This document shows, one piece after another, positions 60,680 through 64,000 of a stretch of DNA of 64,000 nucleotides. The DNA is from Gemmobacter aquarius (lineage in GTDB: Bacteria; Pseudomonadota; Alphaproteobacteria; Rhodobacterales; Rhodobacteraceae): NCBI RefSeq assembly GCF_003060865.1, contig NZ_CP028918.1:938001-1002000 (forward strand), in the 5' to 3' direction. Every line of letters begins with the position of its first letter. The first letter of the stretch is position 1. Under the pieces are notes generated by a model, which ran no database searches, was not told the DNA's origin, and saw only the letters and a list, made by a program, of their open reading frames with translations. A program made the translations under genes and the position numbers.

Positions 60680-61465
60680 ATGCAGAGGTTGGCGGGGCAG
60701 AGGTTGGCGGGGCAGCGGTTGGCGGGCAAGCGGGCCTTGGTGACGGGGGGCGCACGGGGCATCGGCCTTGCGATGGCGCGGGCCTTTCGGGCCGAGGGTG
60801 CGCGGGTCGTGGTGGCTGACCGGTCGGTCGCGGGCTTTGCCGAGGCAGGCGTGGCTGCGGTGGCGATGGATGTGTCGCATCAGGACGGGATCGATGCGGG
60901 GGTCGCGGCGGCGCTGGGCATCCTTAACGGGATCGATGTGCTGGTGAACAATGCGGGGGTCTATGATCTGGCCCCGATCGTCGATGTGACGCGGGAAAGT
61001 TACGACCGGCTGTTCGCGGTGAATGTGGCGGGCACGTTGTTCACGATGCAGGCGGTGGCGCGGGTGATGATCGCGCAAGGCTCTGGCGGGCGGATCATCA
61101 ACCTTGCCAGTCAGGCGGGGCGGCGGGGTGAGCCTTTGGGTTCGGTCTATTGCGCGACCAAGGCTGCGGTGATCAGCCTGACGCAAAGTGCGGGCCTGAA
61201 CCTGATCGGGCACGGCATCACCGTGAACGCAATCGCGCCCGGAGTGATCGAGAGCGACATGTGGGACCACGTGGACGCTTTGTTCGCCAAGGCCGAGGGG
61301 CTGGAGATCGGCGAAAAGAAGCGGCAGGTCGCGGCGGGCGTGCCCTTTGGCCGGTTCGGCACGGGCGACGAGGTGGCGGCCATGGCGGTTTTCCTCGCCT
61401 CGGACGCTGCGGCATATGTGGTGGGCCAGACCTACGGGGTCGATGGCGGCAACTGGATGGCATGA
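60680..61465 (+). CDS. Second SmoS-like short-chain dehydrogenase with repeated N terminus
   Basis: 261 residues, close tandem paralogue of smoS ([31 protein letters not shown], ending GGNWMA). It starts MQRLAGQRLAGQRLAGKRALVTGGARGIG: the family start RLAGK is tripled by 15-bp repeats. Probably acts on a different polyol. Confidence 0.87.
   Translation: MQRLAGQRLAGQRLAGKRALVTGGARGIGLAMARAFRAEGARVVVADRSVAGFAEAGVAAVAMDVSHQDGIDAGVAAALGILNGIDVLVNNAGVYDLAPIVDVTRESYDRLFAVNVAGTLFTMQAVARVMIAQGSGGRIINLASQAGRRGEPLGSVYCATKAAVISLTQSAGLNLIGHGITVNAIAPGVIESDMWDHVDALFAKAEGLEIGEKKRQVAAGVPFGRFGTGDEVAAMAVFLASDAAAYVVGQTYGVDGGNWMA
60683..60727 (+). repeat. Three in-frame 15-bp tandem repeats
   Basis: Units 60683-60697 and 60698-60712 are identical (CAGAGGTTGGCGGGG); 60713-60727 differs at two positions. 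Encodes QRLAG three times at the N terminus of the second dehydrogenase. Confidence 0.9.
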
Positions 61466-61475
61466 GGGAGCGGAA

Positions 61476-62264
61476 ATGGATCTGGGATTGAAGGGCAAGG
61501 TGGCCGTGATCACCGGCGGGTCGGTCGGGATCGGGCTTGGCGTGGCCAAGGCCTTTGCCGCCGAGGGGGCCGATGTGGTGATCGCGGCGCGTGACGGGGC
61601 GCGGGCCGAGGAGGAAGCCGCAGGCATCCGCGCCGCGCATGGCGTGCGGGCGCTGGCGGTGGCTGCCGATGTGGCCACGGCTGCGGGCTGTGCCGCGCTG
61701 GTTTCGGCCGTGCAGGGCTTTGGCGGCTGCGACATTCTGGTGAACAATGCGGGCACCGGGTCGAACGAGACGATCCTCGAGGCCGATGACGACAAGTGGC
61801 TGGAGTATTGGAACCTGCATGTGATGGCCGCGGTGCGGCTGGCGCGCGGGTTGGTTCCGATGATGAAGACGCGTGGCGGCGGGGCGATCCTGAACAACGC
61901 CTCGATCTGCGCGGTACAGCCCCTGTGGTACGAGCCGATCTACAACGTGACCAAGGCGGCGTTGCTGATGCTGTCGAAGACCATGTCGACCGAGTTCATC
62001 AAGGACAATATCCGCGTGAACACGGTGAACCCCGGCCTGATTTTGACGCCCGACTGGGTCAAGACCGCCAAGCAGCTTTCCGCCCCCACGGGCGGCGACT
62101 GGGAGGGGTATCTGCAATCGGTGGCCGATGAACATGCGCCGATCAAGCGGTTCGGCACGGTCGAGGAACTGGCCGATTTCTTCGTTTTCCTCTGCTCGCC
62201 CCGTGCGAGCTATTGCACCGGCGCCACGTTCCACGTGGACGGCGGGATGCTCAAATCCGTCTGA
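61476..62264 (+). CDS. Third short-chain dehydrogenase
   Basis: 262 residues from ATG 61476. ITGGSVGIGLGVAKAF, NNAGTGSN, Ser in LNNASICA, YNVTK, C-terminal VDGGMLKSV. Less similar to smoS than the preceding gene is; may act on a sugar, keto acid or polyol. Within the polyol operon, 10 nt after the second dehydrogenase. Confidence 0.85.
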   Translation: MDLGLKGKVAVITGGSVGIGLGVAKAFAAEGADVVIAARDGARAEEEAAGIRAAHGVRALAVAADVATAAGCAALVSAVQGFGGCDILVNNAGTGSNETILEADDDKWLEYWNLHVMAAVRLARGLVPMMKTRGGGAILNNASICAVQPLWYEPIYNVTKAALLMLSKTMSTEFIKDNIRVNTVNPGLILTPDWVKTAKQLSAPTGGDWEGYLQSVADEHAPIKRFGTVEELADFFVFLCSPRASYCTGATFHVDGGMLKSV

Positions 62265-62277
62265 AGGCCCAAAGACC

Positions 62278-63717
62278 ATGACCCAACCTGTCGCCATGCC
62301 CGCCTATGACCGCACCAAGCTGAAACCCGGTATCGTGCATATCGGTCTGGGCAATTTCCACCGCGCCCATATGGCGGTTTACCTCGACGATCTGTTTGCC
62401 AAGGGGCTGGCGATGGACTGGGCCATACTGGGCGCGGGGGTGCGGGCAGGCGACGCGCGGATGCGCGAGGCGCTGATGGCGCAGGACTGTCTTTCGACGG
62501 TGATCGAGCTTGACCCTTCGGGCCATGTGGCGCGGCGGGTGGGGTCGATGGTCGGGTTCATCGAGGTGCAGCCTGACAATGCGGCGCTGATCGCGGCGAT
62601 GGCCGATCCGGCGATACGGATCGTGTCGCTGACGGTGACGGAAGGCGGCTATTACGTCGATCCGGCAACGGGGGCTTTCGACCCCGCGCATCCCGATATC
62701 GTGGCGGACGGGGCGAACCCTTTGCGGCCTGCGACGGCCTTTGGTGCGATCCTTGCCGCGCTGCGCCTCCGGCGCGCGGCGGGCATGGTGCCGTTCACCG
62801 TAATGTCTTGCGACAACCTGCCCGGCAACGGGCATGTCACGCAGGCGGCGGTGGTCGGGCTGGCGCGGCTGTACGATGCGGCCTTTGCCGATTGGGTTCA
62901 GGCCAATGTGGCCTTCCCCAACGGCATGGTGGACCGGATCACCCCCGCGACCGGCCCGCGCGAACGGGCGATGGCGGCGAAGTTCGGGCTTGGCGACGAT
63001 CCGGTGCCGGTGACCTGCGAGCCGTTCCGGCAATGGGTGCTGGAGGACAATTTTCCCGCAGGCCGTCCGCCGCTGGAGGCGGTGGGGGTGACGTTTACGC
63101 CCCATGTCCATGCCTTCGAGGCGATGAAGATCCGCATCCTGAACGGGGGCCATGCGATCATCGCCTATCCGGGCGGGCTGATGGGGATCGAATACGTGCA
63201 CGAGGCGATGGCCGAACCGCTGATCGCGGGTTTCCTCGACAAGGTCGAGCGCGACGAGATCATTCCCATCGTGCCGCCGGTGCCGGGGACGGATCTGGGC
63301 GATTACTACACGCTGATCCGGTCGCGGTTTTCCAACCCCGAAGTGGCCGATACCGAGCGGCGGCTGTGTCTGGACGGGTCGAACCGGCAGCCGAAGTTCA
63401 TCATCCCGTCGATTGCCGACTCTCTGGCGGCGGCGAAGGTGCCGCGGGGGTTGATCCTCGAGTCTGCGCTGTGGTGCCATTACTGTGCTGGCGTGGCCGA
63501 TGACGGGTCGGTGATCGAACCGAACGATCCGAACTGGGACCGCTTGCAGGCGGTGGCGCGGGCTGCGGCGCAGGATCCGGCGGTGTGGCTGGGGATGGAG
63601 GATATCTATGGCGCGGTCGGGCGCGATGCGGCAGTGATCGCGTGCTTTGCAGGTTTCCTGCGCGATCTGGGTGCGCGGGGCACGCGGGCGGTGCTGGCCG
63701 ATTACCTGCAGGGGTAA
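62278..63717 (+). CDS. mtlK: Mannitol 2-dehydrogenase MtlK
   Basis: 479 residues from ATG 62278. Long-chain polyol dehydrogenase: VHIGLGNFHRAHMAVYLDDL (cofactor site), MSCDNLPGNG, catalytic Lys region MKIRILNGGHAIIAYPGGLMG (K-x(4)-N-x(2)-H). Oxidises D-mannitol to fructose. End of the polyol operon, before a hairpin. Confidence 0.92.
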   Translation: MTQPVAMPAYDRTKLKPGIVHIGLGNFHRAHMAVYLDDLFAKGLAMDWAILGAGVRAGDARMREALMAQDCLSTVIELDPSGHVARRVGSMVGFIEVQPDNAALIAAMADPAIRIVSLTVTEGGYYVDPATGAFDPAHPDIVADGANPLRPATAFGAILAALRLRRAAGMVPFTVMSCDNLPGNGHVTQAAVVGLARLYDAAFADWVQANVAFPNGMVDRITPATGPRERAMAAKFGLGDDPVPVTCEPFRQWVLEDNFPAGRPPLEAVGVTFTPHVHAFEAMKIRILNGGHAIIAYPGGLMGIEYVHEAMAEPLIAGFLDKVERDEIIPIVPPVPGTDLGDYYTLIRSRFSNPEVADTERRLCLDGSNRQPKFIIPSIADSLAAAKVPRGLILESALWCHYCAGVADDGSVIEPNDPNWDRLQAVARAAAQDPAVWLGMEDIYGAVGRDAAVIACFAGFLRDLGARGTRAVLADYLQG

Positions 63718-63750
63718 CGGTTGCCTCGACGGCGCCCTGCGCCTAGCCTC

Positions 63751-63773
63751 GGGCCACCTTGGACGGGTGGCCC
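63751..63773 (+). terminator. Hairpin terminator after mtlK
   Basis: GGGCCACC/GGTGGCCC around TTGGACG, followed by only three T. Located 34 nt after the mtlK stop. Confidence 0.7.
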
Positions 63774-63809
63774 TTTGCATGTGCGTCACCCAAGGCGGGA
63801 GGGGTTCGC

Positions 63810-64000
63810 ATGGGTTTGGCCGATCTGACAGCGGTCGAGGTGGCGGGACTGGTGGCGTCCCGGCAGGTCTCGGCGCGCGAGGTGGCCTTGGCCGCGCTAA
63901 AGCGGGTCGAGGCGGTGAATGGCCGGTTGAACGCCATCGTGGCGCGTTGTGACGACGAGGCGTTGGCTGCGGCGGATGCGGTGGATGCTGCCTTGGCGCG
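63810..64000 (+). CDS. Amidase, N-terminal part (runs off window)
   Basis: MGLADLTAVEVAGLVASRQVSAREVALAALKRVEAVNGRLNAIVARCDDEALAAADAVDAALA is the standard opening of amidase-signature hydrolases (GatA/AmiE-like). The Ser-Ser-Lys catalytic part lies beyond the window. Start has GGAGGGG 5-9 nt upstream. Confidence 0.85.
   Translation, partial: MGLADLTAVEVAGLVASRQVSAREVALAALKRVEAVNGRLNAIVARCDDEALAAADAVDAALA

Noticed and set aside
1..64000. CRISPR arrays, rRNA genes
   Set aside because: No regularly spaced identical repeats and no rRNA-like stretches were seen.

Overview
The window looks like chromosome from a GC-rich alphaproteobacterium of the Rhodobacter/Paracoccaceae type. The evidence is an smo-style polyol operon (smoEFGK-smoS-mtlK), a waaA/acyltransferase/glycosyltransferase lipid A-core group, the recurrent CCCCCGAGGATATTTGAG-type extragenic palindromes, and strong G/C use in third codon positions of the flanks.

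Layout. Positions 1-1097 are flank (zinc alcohol dehydrogenase). A 27 kb genomic island, clearly more A/T-rich and patchy than its surroundings, runs from 1138 to 28014. It sits inside a host tRNA-Thr(CGU) gene: the 5' half is at 1098-1137 and the 3' half at 28015-28059, with the 9-base anticodon-loop sequence TTCGTAATG repeated at both ends. The island brings an integrase next to the left end and, just after it, a different, intact tRNA-Thr(CGU) at 2621-2696. It therefore breaks a host tRNA and appears to supply its own.

Island cargo, left to right: an AbiJ/HEPN-like abortive-infection protein starting 18 nt after the tRNA; a proteasome-like Ntn hydrolase; a catalytic-domain-only tyrosine recombinase; a small winged-helix protein; a DUF3768 protein; a three-gene overlapping operon of SNF2 helicase, type III Mod-like methylase and type III Res-like helicase/nuclease; and a tRNA-guanine transglycosylase (TGT)-fold enzyme next to a large Ala/Lys-rich gene. 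That large gene is broken by a 2598-bp IS21-family element (8-bp target duplication) and by a 1-nt frameshift. Then follow a conserved hypothetical gene, a gene-free stretch packed with stem-loops, small basic proteins, an alginate-lyase-like secreted protein between ~65-bp direct repeats, and a three-gene group of secreted, Sel1-repeat and ankyrin-repeat proteins.

The right flank (28.1-64 kb) is core and catabolic chromosome. It holds a dimethylglycine/sarcosine dehydrogenase-like enzyme with a choline-kinase-like partner, three lipid A/core LPS genes, and a 17 kb sugar or sugar-acid utilisation locus (UxaA, FCD-GntR regulator, TIM-barrel isomerase, lactonase-like amidohydrolase, aldo/keto reductase, BtpA/SgcQ, M42 peptidase/SgcX, FGGY kinase, creatininase-like protein, two FucU mutarotases, ABC transporter, PfkB kinase). 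A shared operator-like sequence, CTAACATGYTAGYATG, occurs at four promoters of this locus, including the regulator's own. It is followed by a HAD phosphatase, a SorC-type regulator and the sorbitol/mannitol operon with three short-chain dehydrogenases and mannitol 2-dehydrogenase. The window ends inside an amidase gene.

The most unusual parts are the tRNA-splitting, tRNA-carrying island and its TGT-like two-gene cassette, which could be a nucleic-acid base-exchange or defence system.
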